Shown here: in pieces, positions 1 through 8,025 of the stretch
Position numbering within the stretch: position 1 is the first letter of the stretch
Layout: every line of letters begins with the position of its first letter
From: an uncultured Clostridia bacterium
GTDB lineage: Bacteria; Bacillota; Peptococcia; Peptococcales; Peptococcaceae
Assembly: GCA_944391625.1 (NCBI GenBank)
Contig: CALXUG010000020.1
Span: 1-47,868, forward strand
Reading direction: 5' to 3'
Length of the DNA: 47,868 bases
Program-made: the position numbers and the translations under genes
The notes under the pieces: model-generated
The model's input: the letters and a program-made list of their open reading frames with translations, nothing else
Told to the model about the DNA's origin: nothing
Database searches by the model: none

Positions 1-32
1 TAAGAGGCAGATGTTTTTTCCTCTGCCTCTTA
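1..32. terminator. Hairpin terminator at window edge
   Basis: An 11-bp perfect inverted repeat (TAAGAGGCAGA at 1-11, TCTGCCTCTTA at 22-32) encloses a T-rich loop and is followed by T-rich sequence. It probably ends a gene lying upstream of the window, which cannot be seen. Confidence 0.6.
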
Positions 33-60
33 TTCTCAACTTTTTTCTTTACCCCAACTA

Positions 61-88
61 TTGACAAAGAACCAAATAATCATATAAA
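61..88 (+). promoter_or_regulatory. Sigma-A-type promoter
   Basis: A perfect -35 TTGACA (61-66) and a TATAAA -10 (83-88) are separated by 16 bp. The predicted start, near 95, falls directly at the foot of the hairpin at 96-153. No open reading frame follows at once, so this promoter either makes a very short RNA or is a chance match. Confidence 0.4.
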
Positions 89-95
89 AGTAAAG

Positions 96-155
96 AAACC
101 GATGCCGAAAAACAAAGCATATCATGTTGTTTTGTTTTTTTGGTCATCGGTTTTT
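96..155 (+). terminator. Long hairpin with T-tail; terminator or short structured RNA
   Basis: AAACCGATG (96-104) pairs with CATCGGTTT (145-153). The stem continues inward through CC/GG and an A-rich/T-rich arm, and a run of T follows. As a terminator it is strong. Together with the promoter at 61-88 it could define an RNA of about 60 nt that is mostly hairpin. Confidence 0.5.
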
Positions 156-218
156 TGTTTATGCAAGGGGATAGATGAAAGAATTGTTTGGGATGAAATA
201 AGGTTATAAGCGGAATTC

Positions 219-365
219 AGGCAGGACTACCATTACCGCCCCCTCCGTAGTCTGGACAGCGGCTGGTCTGTTCTTCTCGGCCGGACAGGGGCTGTCCGCC
301 TCGATGAGAACAGCCTGCGCCCTAGTCCATCCTAAGTCGGAACGCGTGCAATGATAGTCTGCCTT
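219..365. repeat. Nested palindromic repeat, copy 1
   Basis: The outer arms at 219-234 and 349-365 are imperfect inverted repeats (AGGCAGGACTACCATT against CAATGATAGTCTGCCTT). Inside lie further complementary arms: TCTGGAC/GTCCA, GTCTGTTCT/AGAACAGCC and GGACAG/CTGTCC. It is noncoding. The TGGAC/GTCCA motif is shared with the copies near 477, 600, 5899, 20734, 47603 and 47798. Confidence 0.6.
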
Positions 366-400
366 GGTGGGAGTGAAAGAACTATTCTACGATTTAGACA

Positions 401-448
401 GGCAATAAACAATCTTCCAACGATGGAGCATCACAAACAAAATTGTTT
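401..448 (+). repeat. 48-bp direct repeat, first copy
   Basis: It begins GGCAATAAACAATCTTCC and ends AAACAAAATTGTTT. It matches 771-818 with only a few substitutions. The unit contains its own inverted arms (AAACAAT and ATTGTTT). Each copy borders one of the palindromic repeats. It is noncoding, and its function is unknown. Confidence 0.7.
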
Positions 449-476
449 AGTGGGAGAGATTGCGTAGTCGGCTTGT

Positions 477-608
477 CCTATCTTTGCCGATCCCTCAGTG
501 GTGCTGGACATCAACTTGATTGTTTTCCTCGCCATGGACTGTGTCCAGCTCGGATAAAACAATCTGCGTTGCTGACCATCCCAATTCGGAATTTTGGCAA
601 AGGATAGG
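477..608. repeat. Nested palindromic repeat, copy 2 (family A)
   Basis: The outer arms are CCTATCTTTGCC (477-488) and GGCAAAGGATAGG (596-608). The core has GATTGTTTT against AAAACAATC and a central TGGAC-TGT-GTCCA hairpin. About 98 nt of core (491-592) are nearly identical to 20757-20856, whereas the outer arms differ between copies yet remain self-complementary. It is noncoding. Confidence 0.7.
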
Positions 609-770
609 CCAGCCTTATGCGCGTCAACCAGGGAGATGTTTTGTTGCCGTTGTCGACATTGAAGCGGACAAGTGCGCAGTCTGTCTAGCCGAACTGGACG
701 CAGTCCAAAGTGAAGCAGACCGACAAGCAGATGTCTGTGCCCGACGCTTTTCTGGTCGGGTAGGAGGGTA
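609..770. repeat. Related palindromic sequence between direct repeats
   Basis: This stretch has the TGGAC-GCA-GTCCA core hairpin near 699-711. Further arms include GTCTGTC/GACAAGCAGATGTCTGT-type complementarity and a C/GGTCGGG arm. It looks like a more diverged member of the same palindromic family. No credible gene is seen on either strand. Confidence 0.4.
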
Positions 771-818
771 GGCAACAAACAATCTTCCGATGATGGAGCA
801 TTGCAAACAAAATTGTTT
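771..818 (+). repeat. 48-bp direct repeat, second copy, running into parS
   Basis: It starts GGCAACAAACAATCTTCC and is the second copy of the unit at 401-448. Its last bases, TTGTTTCA, form the left half of the parS site at 814-829. The first copy diverges there (TTGTTTAG), so only this copy carries a parS. Confidence 0.7.
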
Positions 819-829
819 CACGTGAAACA
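814..829. promoter_or_regulatory. parS: parS, ParB/Spo0J binding site
   Basis: TGTTTCACGTGAAACA is a perfect 16-bp palindrome identical to the consensus parS of chromosomal ParB/Spo0J proteins. Such sites usually lie in the origin-proximal part of bacterial chromosomes. It stands about 240 bp upstream of a RepA_N gene, so it could instead be the partition site of an integrated plasmid. No parA or parB is visible in the window. Confidence 0.85.
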
Positions 830-1066
830 ATCATAATAACCAAAGCAATCAAAATTAATTTGTGACAGAAAAAGATGATGATTTTTAAAAAGTTGTCATC
901 TTTTTCTGTCTTTCTTTTTTCCCTCTAAATGGCATGTTGCCGAAACTATAAATTGTATTTATGGAATTTTGCAAAAATTTTTTCATTTTAGGTAGCCGGT
1001 TTTTGCCTGTTTTTCTCCTGAGTAGTGAAAGCAACTTTTTTCATTTATATTCAGGAGGAGATTACT

Positions 1067-2155
1067 ATGACAACCACAAACACCTTTAACCAATATTTCT
1101 ACCAAAACCAACAAGATCAATATACCTTCTACCGCATTCCCAAAGCGTTGATTAAAGGAGTGCGCTACCAGCATGTTACCATGGAAGCCAAATTATTGTA
1201 CGGTATCTTATTAGACCGCATGAGCTTATCCGGCAAAAATGACTGGTGTGATGCCAATGGTAAAGTTTTCATCATTTATACAGTGGAAGAATTAATGGAA
1301 GATTTTGGCTGCTCCAATAAAACAGCCATCAAATTATTGCGGGAACTGGAACAGAGTGATTTAATTGTGCGTCAGCGGCAGGGATTGGGCAAGCCCAGTC
1401 TGATTTATGTGAAGCAGATTCAGCAGAGTGAACCGGCGGTATCTCCGCGTCGGCTTAGAAAGCAGCAGCAACGGCAGAGCAGAACCATGTATCGGGCATA
1501 TAACGATGCATCAAATTCTGCTGAAAAAACTGCTGATGATGTGCAAGAAACTCATAATGAGCGGGTGCAGAAAGATACTGATTATCAAGCAGAAAGTTAT
1601 GTAGCAAGTTGGAATGATAATGCTGCTGCAGATAGTCAGGAACAAAACATGGCATCCTTATGTCCGGTGACATGTAAAACATACAACTTCAGAAGTGAAG
1701 AAAGTACACTTCTGGAAGTGAAAAAAGTACGAGGTAATAAGACTGAGAGAAGTTATACTGAGCGAAATAAAAAAGAGGAGGGGGAGGCTGCGCCCCGCAG
1801 TTGGAAAAATATTGTGCAAGAGCAATTGGAATATGACTGGCTGTTAGAAAGTTATCCACACAATCAGTCTGCCATCAAGACAATGGTGACTATCATTGCC
1901 GATGCCATGAACAGCGTTGATGATGCCATTGTGAAAGTAGGCGGCAGAGAGCGCCGCATGGACGATGTGAAGGAGCAGCTGTTACAGTTGGACAGCGGTC
2001 ATATTGAATATGTGTTGGAATATTTGCAGTGCAATACCAGTAAGGTGCAGAATGTGTATGGCTATTTATTGACAATCTTGTACAATGCGCCGTTGACTAT
2101 GGATTTATATTATGAAAAGTTGGTACGCCATGACCAGGCTAAAAAAAGACGGTAG
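1067..2155 (+). CDS. RepA_N-family replication initiator protein
   Basis: The protein has 362 aa. Residues about 5-115 match the RepA_N (PF06970) winged-helix pattern: FYRIPKALIKG near the start, then KLLYGILLDRMSLS, then ELEQSDLIVRQRQGLGKPSLIYV. This domain binds iterons and starts replication of theta plasmids in Bacillota, and is also common in chromosomal elements. Residues about 130-250 are low-complexity, polar and probably disordered. The C-terminal ~110 residues, from WKNIVQEQ onward, resemble the DUF6017-type tail of such proteins. The ATG at 1067 is chosen because AGGAGG (1053-1058) sits eight bases before it; an in-frame GTG at 1025 has no such site. The parS and repeats upstream suggest a plasmid-derived segment. 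Whether it still initiates replication is unknown. Confidence 0.8.
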   Translation: MTTTNTFNQYFYQNQQDQYTFYRIPKALIKGVRYQHVTMEAKLLYGILLDRMSLSGKNDWCDANGKVFIIYTVEELMEDFGCSNKTAIKLLRELEQSDLIVRQRQGLGKPSLIYVKQIQQSEPAVSPRRLRKQQQRQSRTMYRAYNDASNSAEKTADDVQETHNERVQKDTDYQAESYVASWNDNAAADSQEQNMASLCPVTCKTYNFRSEESTLLEVKKVRGNKTERSYTERNKKEEGEAAPRSWKNIVQEQLEYDWLLESYPHNQSAIKTMVTIIADAMNSVDDAIVKVGGRERRMDDVKEQLLQLDSGHIEYVLEYLQCNTSKVQNVYGYLLTILYNAPLTMDLYYEKLVRHDQAKKRR

Positions 2156-2412
2156 GAATTGTTGCTAGAGCAATGGCAACATGAAAATGGTATACAGGAT
2201 AAAAGCACGCAAAATGATTGTGATTTATCATTGGTATTTAAAAATCTAAAATGCATGGTGCTGATGGGATATGGAAAATATTTCGTGTGAGCAACAGAAG
2301 AATACTGCCAACCACAAGGGTGTGATCGGCAGCTAAAATTTTTATTTTTTCTACTATCTAGTGATAGGAAGCGGTTTCGTTCATAACTGCACCGATGGCT
2401 TTTTGCCATGGA

Positions 2413-3315
2413 TTATAATGATTGCTGTGCAGAGGCGATTTTGAAAAAGCTCTGGGTAATAAAGGACTGGGCGGTTTCCGGTTTGCAGATAAAATAGGAG
2501 TGCAGCATGATATTTTCCTGAAACGGGATGGATAACAATTCGTTCTGGGTAATATCTGATACTCTGCCCAATGCCCAGTAATCGCCTTTTTGCAATAGTT
2601 CTGCCAGAAACATGGGGTTGTTGACAGTATATTTGATGTGGGGCGTTCCGTACTGGTGCAGATAGTGCAGCAGCGGATTTTCTTCCTGCTTGGCTGAAGT
2701 GTACAATACCAGTTCTTTTTCCAGAAAATCGTAGATAGAAATGGATGGATTCTGCTGGGCCTGTTTGTTTTGTTTGCTGGCAATGGCCAGTAGTTTTTGC
2801 GACAGGAACGGAATGCTATGTAAATCGGCAGGAATGGATGTGATTGCCCCATCGTCTACTGTATAAATCACGCCGATAGAATCGGGCGTTTGCCGCACAG
2901 CAGAAAAGATTTCCTCCTGTCCTTTTACATAAAGCTGAATGTCAATGTAAGGGAAATATTTGTGAAAGGTATCAATGATAGAAATCATTTTGCTGGAAGT
3001 GGTGACATCCTGAATATAGATGGGAATATCTTTGACCACATAAGAGAAATCCTGTTTGCTGGGATATAAATAGGGACTTTCCAGTTCCTGCAGTAATTGA
3101 TTGATTTGTTGGGTCCGTTCTAAAAAGAAACGGCCGTCATTGGTAATTTTAATGCCGCGGCGGCTTCTTTCAAAAATGGTAACGTCGTAATGGTTTTCTA
3201 TATTTTTGATGATGGTGCTGAGATATTGCTGCTTTAAATGTAATTTTTCAGCGGCCTGACGAATGGAGCGGCTTTCGGCCACTGTTTGCAAATATTGAAA
3301 ATATTCGATATTCAT
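2413..3315 (-). CDS. LysR-family transcriptional regulator (LysR-1)
   Basis: The protein has 300 aa, the usual LysR length. Residues 1-60 form the winged helix-turn-helix (AAEKLHLKQQYLSTIIKNIE, then FERSRRGIKITNDG), and the rest is the ligand-binding periplasmic-protein-like fold. GGGAGGAA precedes the ATG. It is divergent from the AlkP-superfamily gene at 3700, and a perfect 8-bp dyad lies between them (3442-3465), so it most likely controls that gene and perhaps the DASS transporter at 6162. The inducer is unknown. By analogy with other LysR proteins it is probably the transported anion or its breakdown product. Confidence 0.9.
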   Translation of the reverse strand: MNIEYFQYLQTVAESRSIRQAAEKLHLKQQYLSTIIKNIENHYDVTIFERSRRGIKITNDGRFFLERTQQINQLLQELESPYLYPSKQDFSYVVKDIPIYIQDVTTSSKMISIIDTFHKYFPYIDIQLYVKGQEEIFSAVRQTPDSIGVIYTVDDGAITSIPADLHSIPFLSQKLLAIASKQNKQAQQNPSISIYDFLEKELVLYTSAKQEENPLLHYLHQYGTPHIKYTVNNPMFLAELLQKGDYWALGRVSDITQNELLSIPFQENIMLHSYFICKPETAQSFITQSFFKIASAQQSL

Positions 3316-3441
3316 ATCAAGGGTTCCTCCCTATGCAGCTGTCAGATGGGTATGGCCTTTGTCTGCGCTATACGGTTCTGTCAGCAGAATGTGATGTAGT
3401 TCTATTATAAAAAGGGTTGCTTCATCGTGCAAGTGTTATTT

Positions 3442-3465
3442 AGTGAAACAAAAAAACGTTTCACT
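3442..3465. promoter_or_regulatory. Candidate operator between LysR-1 and AP1
   Basis: AGTGAAAC (3442-3449) and GTTTCACT (3458-3465) form a perfect 8-bp inverted repeat around an A-rich 8-bp spacer. It lies in the divergent region, about 50 bp upstream of a possible TTCACA (3497-3502)/TATAAT (3518-3523) promoter with a short 15-bp spacer. LysR-1 binding is inferred, not shown. Between 3316 and 3699 I see no convincing gene. Confidence 0.5.
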
Positions 3466-3699
3466 CTATGTCAAATCGGTAAAAATGTGGGGACTATTCA
3501 CAAATATCCTTGATAGCTATAATGAACTCATAACAATAACAGCGATAAGCCGGCATCGCAATCAGAAAAAAGCAGTAAGGAATAAAGAGTTTGCAGTAAG
3601 ATATAGCAAGAAAAACAGTGTTAACAAAAAGCAGAATTATAAGAAAATAATCATTGAGAAATAATTATTAAAAAATAATTTTAGAAGGGACGTTTTTGT

Positions 3700-5754
3700 A
3701 TGAGCAGAAAAGCATTGTCAGATAAAATCATTATTTTAGGCGTTGACGGGATGGACCCTGGCCTGACCAAAAAATTCTTAGCAGAAGGTATTATGCCAAA
3801 TGTAAAAACATTACTGGAACGGGGTGTGGCCCGTGAGGATTTAGTAATGCAGGGCGGACACCCAACCATTACACCGCCAATGTGGACCACCATGGCCACC
3901 GGTACTTGCCCTGGTACTCATGGTATTACCTGCTTCTGGAATCAGGACCATGAAAATCTGGATACCGTTGTATATTCACTGGATTCTCGCAAATGTAAAT
4001 CTGAACCATTGTGGAATGTGTTTGCCGAAGCTGGCAAGAAAACACTGGTATGGCACTGGCCTGGTTCCAGCTGGCCTCCAACCAGTGATAATCCAAACCT
4101 GTATGTAGTAGACGGCACACAGCCTGGTTTTCCGGGTATGGGCAATGCCGCTATCGACTGGGAAAAGAAAGTGATTGCTGATAAAAACTTTACCGAAGTA
4201 AAATATCAGCCAAGAATTCAGGTTTCTAACGGTGCCGGTTGTGTATTGACTGATGTGGATGCAGCTGATGATACATCTGCGCAGAGCGGCAGCGGCCAAG
4301 TAGTAAATGCAATGGCTAAAGGGAATGGCGCCAGCGGTGTTCAGAACGTAGAACTGAGTGAAGCAGACGGCGAACTGGGTCTGGATGATACTCCAATTGA
4401 TGTAGTAAACTCTCCAATCAAAGAAGCTAAAGGCTGGAGCATTGCTGTGCCAGCAGATGCGTTGGAATTCACCATGGTAACCGGCAATGGTTTTGTAAGA
4501 AGACCTTGCCTGATTTTGAAAAATGAACAGGGTGTTTATGATACAGTTGTTGTTTATGCTAGCAAAAAAGCGGAAGAACCACTGATTAGTTTGACAAAAG
4601 ATATGCCGTTGACTCAGTTTGTAGAAGAACTGCCTGTTGATGACAGAAGAGTGGGTTGCCTGCGCAATATGAAAGTAGAAGAACTGGCTGAAGACGGCAG
4701 CTATGTAAAGATTGCCATTGGGATTGCTACAGATAGCCATAACGATGCAGTATGGCATCCAAAAACATTTAACAAAGAAATTATTGAAAACGTTGGTTTA
4801 TTGCCAGGGGTTCCATGTAATGGTTCCAGAGATCCGAAAACAGCGAAGGATTTGATGATTGCAGGTTGGGAATATTGCTGTGACTATCAGAGCAGAGTGT
4901 TAAATTATTGTGCAACAGAAGGCGGCTTTGAAGTGATCTACAGCCATCTGCATAATGTAGACCATATGGGCCATAAATTCTGGCATCATGCCAAAGAACG
5001 GGAAAATACACCGGAAGGAATGGCAAGAGCAGAAGCATATCAGGAAAATATTCGTGACGTATATCGTCAGACAGACCGTTATCTGGGCAGTTTCCTGCAT
5101 TTGCTGGATGAAGGCTGGAGCATTTTGGTTATGAGTGACCATGGTTTGATGGTGATGGACGAAGAACATCCGCCACTGATTGGTGACGCATTTGGCTGCA
5201 ATGTACGTGTTATGGAAGAATTGGGCTATACGGTTGTGAAAAAAGATGCCCAGGGCAACGATCTGCACGAAATTGACTGGGAAAAAACCAGAGCAGTGGC
5301 GACCCGCGGAACCCACATTTATCTCAACCTGAAAGGCCGCGATACTCACGGTATTGTAGATCCGGAAGACCAGTATGCGCTGGAAGATGAAATTATTTCT
5401 GCATTGTACAGCTACAGATATAAAGGGGAACGGGTTATTCAGCTGGCTCTGCGCAATAAAGATGCCAAAGCGCTGGGTATGTATGGACCGGAATGCGGTG
5501 ACATCGTTTACTTTGTAAAAGAAGGTTTCAACCGCATCCATGGCGATTCTATGGCTACCACCCACGGATATTGGGGCAGCACCGTATCTCCAATCGTTAT
5601 CTTTGCCGGGAAAGGGTTTAAACAGGGCGAAAAAATCGACCGTATCATTCAGCAGGTTGACTTTGCGGCTACTGTTGCAGCATTAGGCGGTGTGCGTATG
5701 ACTCGTGATTGTGAAGGCGCTCCTGTATATCAGGCTTTTGCTGAAGAGTTTTAA
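3700..5754 (+). CDS. AlkP-superfamily phosphohydrolase/phosphodiesterase, COG3379-like (AP1)
   Basis: The protein has 684 aa and belongs to the alkaline-phosphatase superfamily, near type I phosphodiesterase/nucleotide pyrophosphatase (PF01663) and the predicted hydrolases of COG3379. The full two-metal site is visible: D16 (GVDGMD), nucleophile T58 (PTITPPMWTTMATG), D421 and H425 (DHMGH), D480 and H481 (SDHG), H622 (THGYWG). A large insertion of unknown fold occupies about residues 150-400. There is no signal peptide or membrane segment, so it should act in the cytoplasm on an imported substrate. GAAGGGA precedes the ATG. A terminator follows at 5818, then a DASS transporter. The superfamily cleaves phosphate mono- or diesters, phosphonates or sulfate esters; which one applies here cannot be told. 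Paralogues are at 12392 and 35106. Confidence 0.85.
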   Translation: MSRKALSDKIIILGVDGMDPGLTKKFLAEGIMPNVKTLLERGVAREDLVMQGGHPTITPPMWTTMATGTCPGTHGITCFWNQDHENLDTVVYSLDSRKCKSEPLWNVFAEAGKKTLVWHWPGSSWPPTSDNPNLYVVDGTQPGFPGMGNAAIDWEKKVIADKNFTEVKYQPRIQVSNGAGCVLTDVDAADDTSAQSGSGQVVNAMAKGNGASGVQNVELSEADGELGLDDTPIDVVNSPIKEAKGWSIAVPADALEFTMVTGNGFVRRPCLILKNEQGVYDTVVVYASKKAEEPLISLTKDMPLTQFVEELPVDDRRVGCLRNMKVEELAEDGSYVKIAIGIATDSHNDAVWHPKTFNKEIIENVGLLPGVPCNGSRDPKTAKDLMIAGWEYCCDYQSRVLNYCATEGGFEVIYSHLHNVDHMGHKFWHHAKERENTPEGMARAEAYQENIRDVYRQTDRYLGSFLHLLDEGWSILVMSDHGLMVMDEEHPPLIGDAFGCNVRVMEELGYTVVKKDAQGNDLHEIDWEKTRAVATRGTHIYLNLKGRDTHGIVDPEDQYALEDEIISALYSYRYKGERVIQLALRNKDAKALGMYGPECGDIVYFVKEGFNRIHGDSMATTHGYWGSTVSPIVIFAGKGFKQGEKIDRIIQQVDFAATVAALGGVRMTRDCEGAPVYQAFAEEF

Positions 5755-5817
5755 TTTGACTCATCGATTGTAATATTAGCAGGATTGCAGGTTTGTTCCT
5801 GTTACGCCGTATGATGT

Positions 5818-5868
5818 AGCAGAGCAGTTATATAGAGAGATCCATATAATTTGCTCTGCTTATTTTTT
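5818..5868 (+). terminator. Rho-independent terminator after AP1
   Basis: AGCAGAGCA (5818-5826) pairs with TGCTCTGCT (5852-5860), the stem is extended by GTTATAT/ATATAAT, and a T-rich tail follows. It separates AP1 from the transporter at 6162, which therefore needs read-through or its own promoter. Confidence 0.8.
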
Positions 5869-5898
5869 GACCGAATTTCTATTATTTTATACTCTATC

Positions 5899-6038
5899 GG
5901 ACAATATCTGTTGCACCGTCCACACGCTGCTCTGGACAGCAGCTGCACGTATTTTTGTCGCTTTGGACTTCGTCCAGCTCCATAAAATACCTTTGCCGCA
6001 GTCCATCCAGAGGTGGACTTTGTGCAAAGATATTGCCC
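5899..6038. repeat. Nested palindromic repeat (family B), copy 3
   Basis: The outer arms GGACAATATCTGTTGCAC (5899 on) and GTGCAAAGATATTGCCC (6022-6038) are inverted. Inside are GTCCAC/CTGGAC arms and a GTATTTT...TGGAC-TTC-GTCCA...AAAATAC hairpin. Both ends match the copies at 47603 and 47798 closely, while the middle differs. It sits between AP1 and the DASS gene and is noncoding. Confidence 0.7.
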
Positions 6039-6161
6039 TCTTTTCTAATAATTTTGATAAAGGCTATTGCCAATGAAGTGTAAGTTTTTTTAAAAGTCGT
6101 TTTTATAGAGTAGATACAGCACGAAATTATAAACAATACATAGATTTGGAAAGGAAGATGT

Positions 6162-7613
6162 ATGATGACAAATGTAGCAGCGCAGAAGCGTCAGTATAGT
6201 CAATATGTGCATGTAATTATAATGATGGCGCTCATCCTGTTTTTTAAATATGTACCGCCCATCGGCGCTTTGACACCGCTGGGCATGCAGACGCTGGGTA
6301 TTTTTGCAGGCGTTGTGTATGGCTGGAGCACGGTAGGAATGATATTTCCCAGTATGATTGGGATTTTGGCATTTGGTTTTTTGGGTGAAAATACGGTACT
6401 GGCCACATTGGGAGCGGCCTTTGGTGATCAATTAACTTTGATTGTACTGTTCTTTTTCCTGGTGTCTACATTGGTGAGCGAAGTGGGTTTGAGCAATTAT
6501 ATTGCCCAGTGGTGTGTAAGCCGCAAATTTGTAGTCGGCAAACCTTGGGGCATTGCAGTGATGTTTTGTATTGCCAGCGCTATCATCGCCGCTACAGTGA
6601 ATCTTTATGCAGCAATGTTTTTGATGTGGAGTATTTTTTACAGCTTTTGTGAGCAGGCAGGATTTAAACCGGGTGATAAATATCCGATGCTGGTGTTGGT
6701 AGCCATTTTATACAGCTGCGCTGTGGCCGGCGGAATTTTCCCTTATATGGGTCTGGCCATTATGGTAGTGGCGCAGCTGCAGAGTTTTTTGGGATTGGAA
6801 ATCAATTATTTTCTGTATACGGTTATGCAGCTGATTTTGGTATTTGTTTCTATCGGCGCGTATATTCTGATTGCAAAATATATCTTTCGTCCGGATGTCA
6901 GCCTGATTTTACATCAGAAAGAAACTTTGAACAACGACGAGGAATTAAAATTAACCAATCATCAAAAACTGGTAGCCGGTCTAATTTTATTATTGATTAT
7001 GATGCTGTTTTTGCCGGAGCTGCTGCCTACCTCTATAGCAATTATCGGTTTTTTTAAAGCATTGGGTATCGCTGGTGTGGCGTTGATGGTACTGATTCTT
7101 TATTATATTTTCATGCTGGGTCACAAAGATGTGGTTCCGATTACCAAATTGGCGCAGGGACTTTCCTGGGATATGATTTTTATGTTTGCCACCATTGCGC
7201 CGTTATCCAAGGCAATCAATAACCCTGATGCGGGAATTTTGGCCTTTGTCAATGAAAGCATGAGTTCTCTGCTGGCAGGTATGTCGCCATTTGTATTTAT
7301 TGTGGTATTATTCTTTGTCAGCTCCTGCATTACCCAGTTTGCGAATAATGCTGTGGTGATGTCGGTAATTGGGCCGATTATGTATACACTGGGCAATGCC
7401 ATTCAGGTAAACCCTTACGTGCTGACTGTGTTGGCAGTACCGTTTTTGAGCGTGGCCTTTATGACACCGGCTGCTTCGGTGCCGGCGGCAATGGCCTTCA
7501 GCAATAAGGAGTGGATTGGCACCAAGAACGCATATAAAATGGGCGCAGTTATTTTTATGGTGAATATGCTGATGCTGGTTGTGGGGATTCCTATTGCCGA
7601 GCTGCTCTTTTAG
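6162..7613 (+). CDS. SLC13/DASS-family anion transporter (DASS-A)
   Basis: An integral membrane protein of 483 aa with about a dozen hydrophobic segments. The N-terminal pattern ITPLGM/LTPLGMQTLGIFAGVVYGW followed by FPSMIGILAFGF is typical of divalent-anion:Na+ symporters (SLC13, citrate/succinate/sulfate type). The second substrate/sodium hairpin reads NNA (residues 395-397) where classical members have SNT, so the substrate may be unusual. Two ATGs in tandem (6162, 6165) follow GGAAAGGAAG; either could start. It lies downstream of AP1 and is the likely importer of the AP1 substrate, or exporter of its product. A terminator follows at 7680. Confidence 0.85.
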   Translation: MMTNVAAQKRQYSQYVHVIIMMALILFFKYVPPIGALTPLGMQTLGIFAGVVYGWSTVGMIFPSMIGILAFGFLGENTVLATLGAAFGDQLTLIVLFFFLVSTLVSEVGLSNYIAQWCVSRKFVVGKPWGIAVMFCIASAIIAATVNLYAAMFLMWSIFYSFCEQAGFKPGDKYPMLVLVAILYSCAVAGGIFPYMGLAIMVVAQLQSFLGLEINYFLYTVMQLILVFVSIGAYILIAKYIFRPDVSLILHQKETLNNDEELKLTNHQKLVAGLILLLIMMLFLPELLPTSIAIIGFFKALGIAGVALMVLILYYIFMLGHKDVVPITKLAQGLSWDMIFMFATIAPLSKAINNPDAGILAFVNESMSSLLAGMSPFVFIVVLFFVSSCITQFANNAVVMSVIGPIMYTLGNAIQVNPYVLTVLAVPFLSVAFMTPAASVPAAMAFSNKEWIGTKNAYKMGAVIFMVNMLMLVVGIPIAELLF

Positions 7614-7679
7614 CCTGTCCTTTGCGATGGAACGCAGTTCTATATAAAACGAAGATAAAACAGAAGATAAAACAGAAAG

Positions 7680-7726
7680 AAGCTGTGGGCGTGATCTAAT
7701 TGGTGATGCTTAACAGCTTTTTTTAC
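7680..7726 (+). terminator. Terminator after DASS-A
   Basis: AAGCTGT (7680-7686) and ACAGCTT (7713-7719) form a stem with a 26-nt loop, followed by a run of T. Confidence 0.65.
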
Positions 7727-7897
7727 TTAATGGCATCCATCATATTGGGCGCCTGTCTGGAATAAAAAGAGAGCAGGGGGACGTGCAGATGGGTTGCTTG
7801 CTGCCCACAGAGCAGAACCATTGGTCAGATTGGTGCGTGCAGAATGTTTCTTTGTGAATTTTCTTTGTATAAAAAACTACCCACTGGGAACGGAATG

Positions 7898-7906
7898 TGT
7901 TATAAT
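7898..7906 (+). promoter_or_regulatory. Extended -10 promoter of plsX-acpP
   Basis: TGT-TATAAT (TG at 7898-7899, TATAAT at 7901-7906) is a perfect extended -10 element; no good -35 is seen. Transcription would start near 7913, giving a leader of about 110 nt that contains a 15-bp palindrome (GTATATACTATATAC, 7968-7982). That palindrome is a possible operator but does not clearly match the FapR box. The 7614-8025 gap otherwise holds only the DASS-A terminator. Confidence 0.5.
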
Positions 7907-8025
7907 GGGCAACACAGAACAAAATGGATTGGCGTTTTTCGCAGGTTTGCTGCCGGGTTGCCTCGGCGTATATACTATATACTGAAGAAAAACGCAGTCC
8001 TGACCGCAGGAGAGGAAGATATCGC

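Noticed and set aside
520-771. An 83-codon frame through the palindromic repeats
   Set aside because: Its sequence is that of the repeat family, which is noncoding at the other sites; the Cys/Arg-rich translation is an artefact.
3443-3664. A 73-codon open frame upstream of AP1 starting with GTG
   Set aside because: No ribosome site, Lys/Asn-rich AT-biased composition, and it overlaps the dyad operator and the likely promoter and leader of AP1.
7968-7982. FapR operator upstream of plsX
   Set aside because: The palindrome GTATATACTATATAC is clear, but it does not match the TTAGTACCTAG-type FapR box, and no fapR is adjacent.
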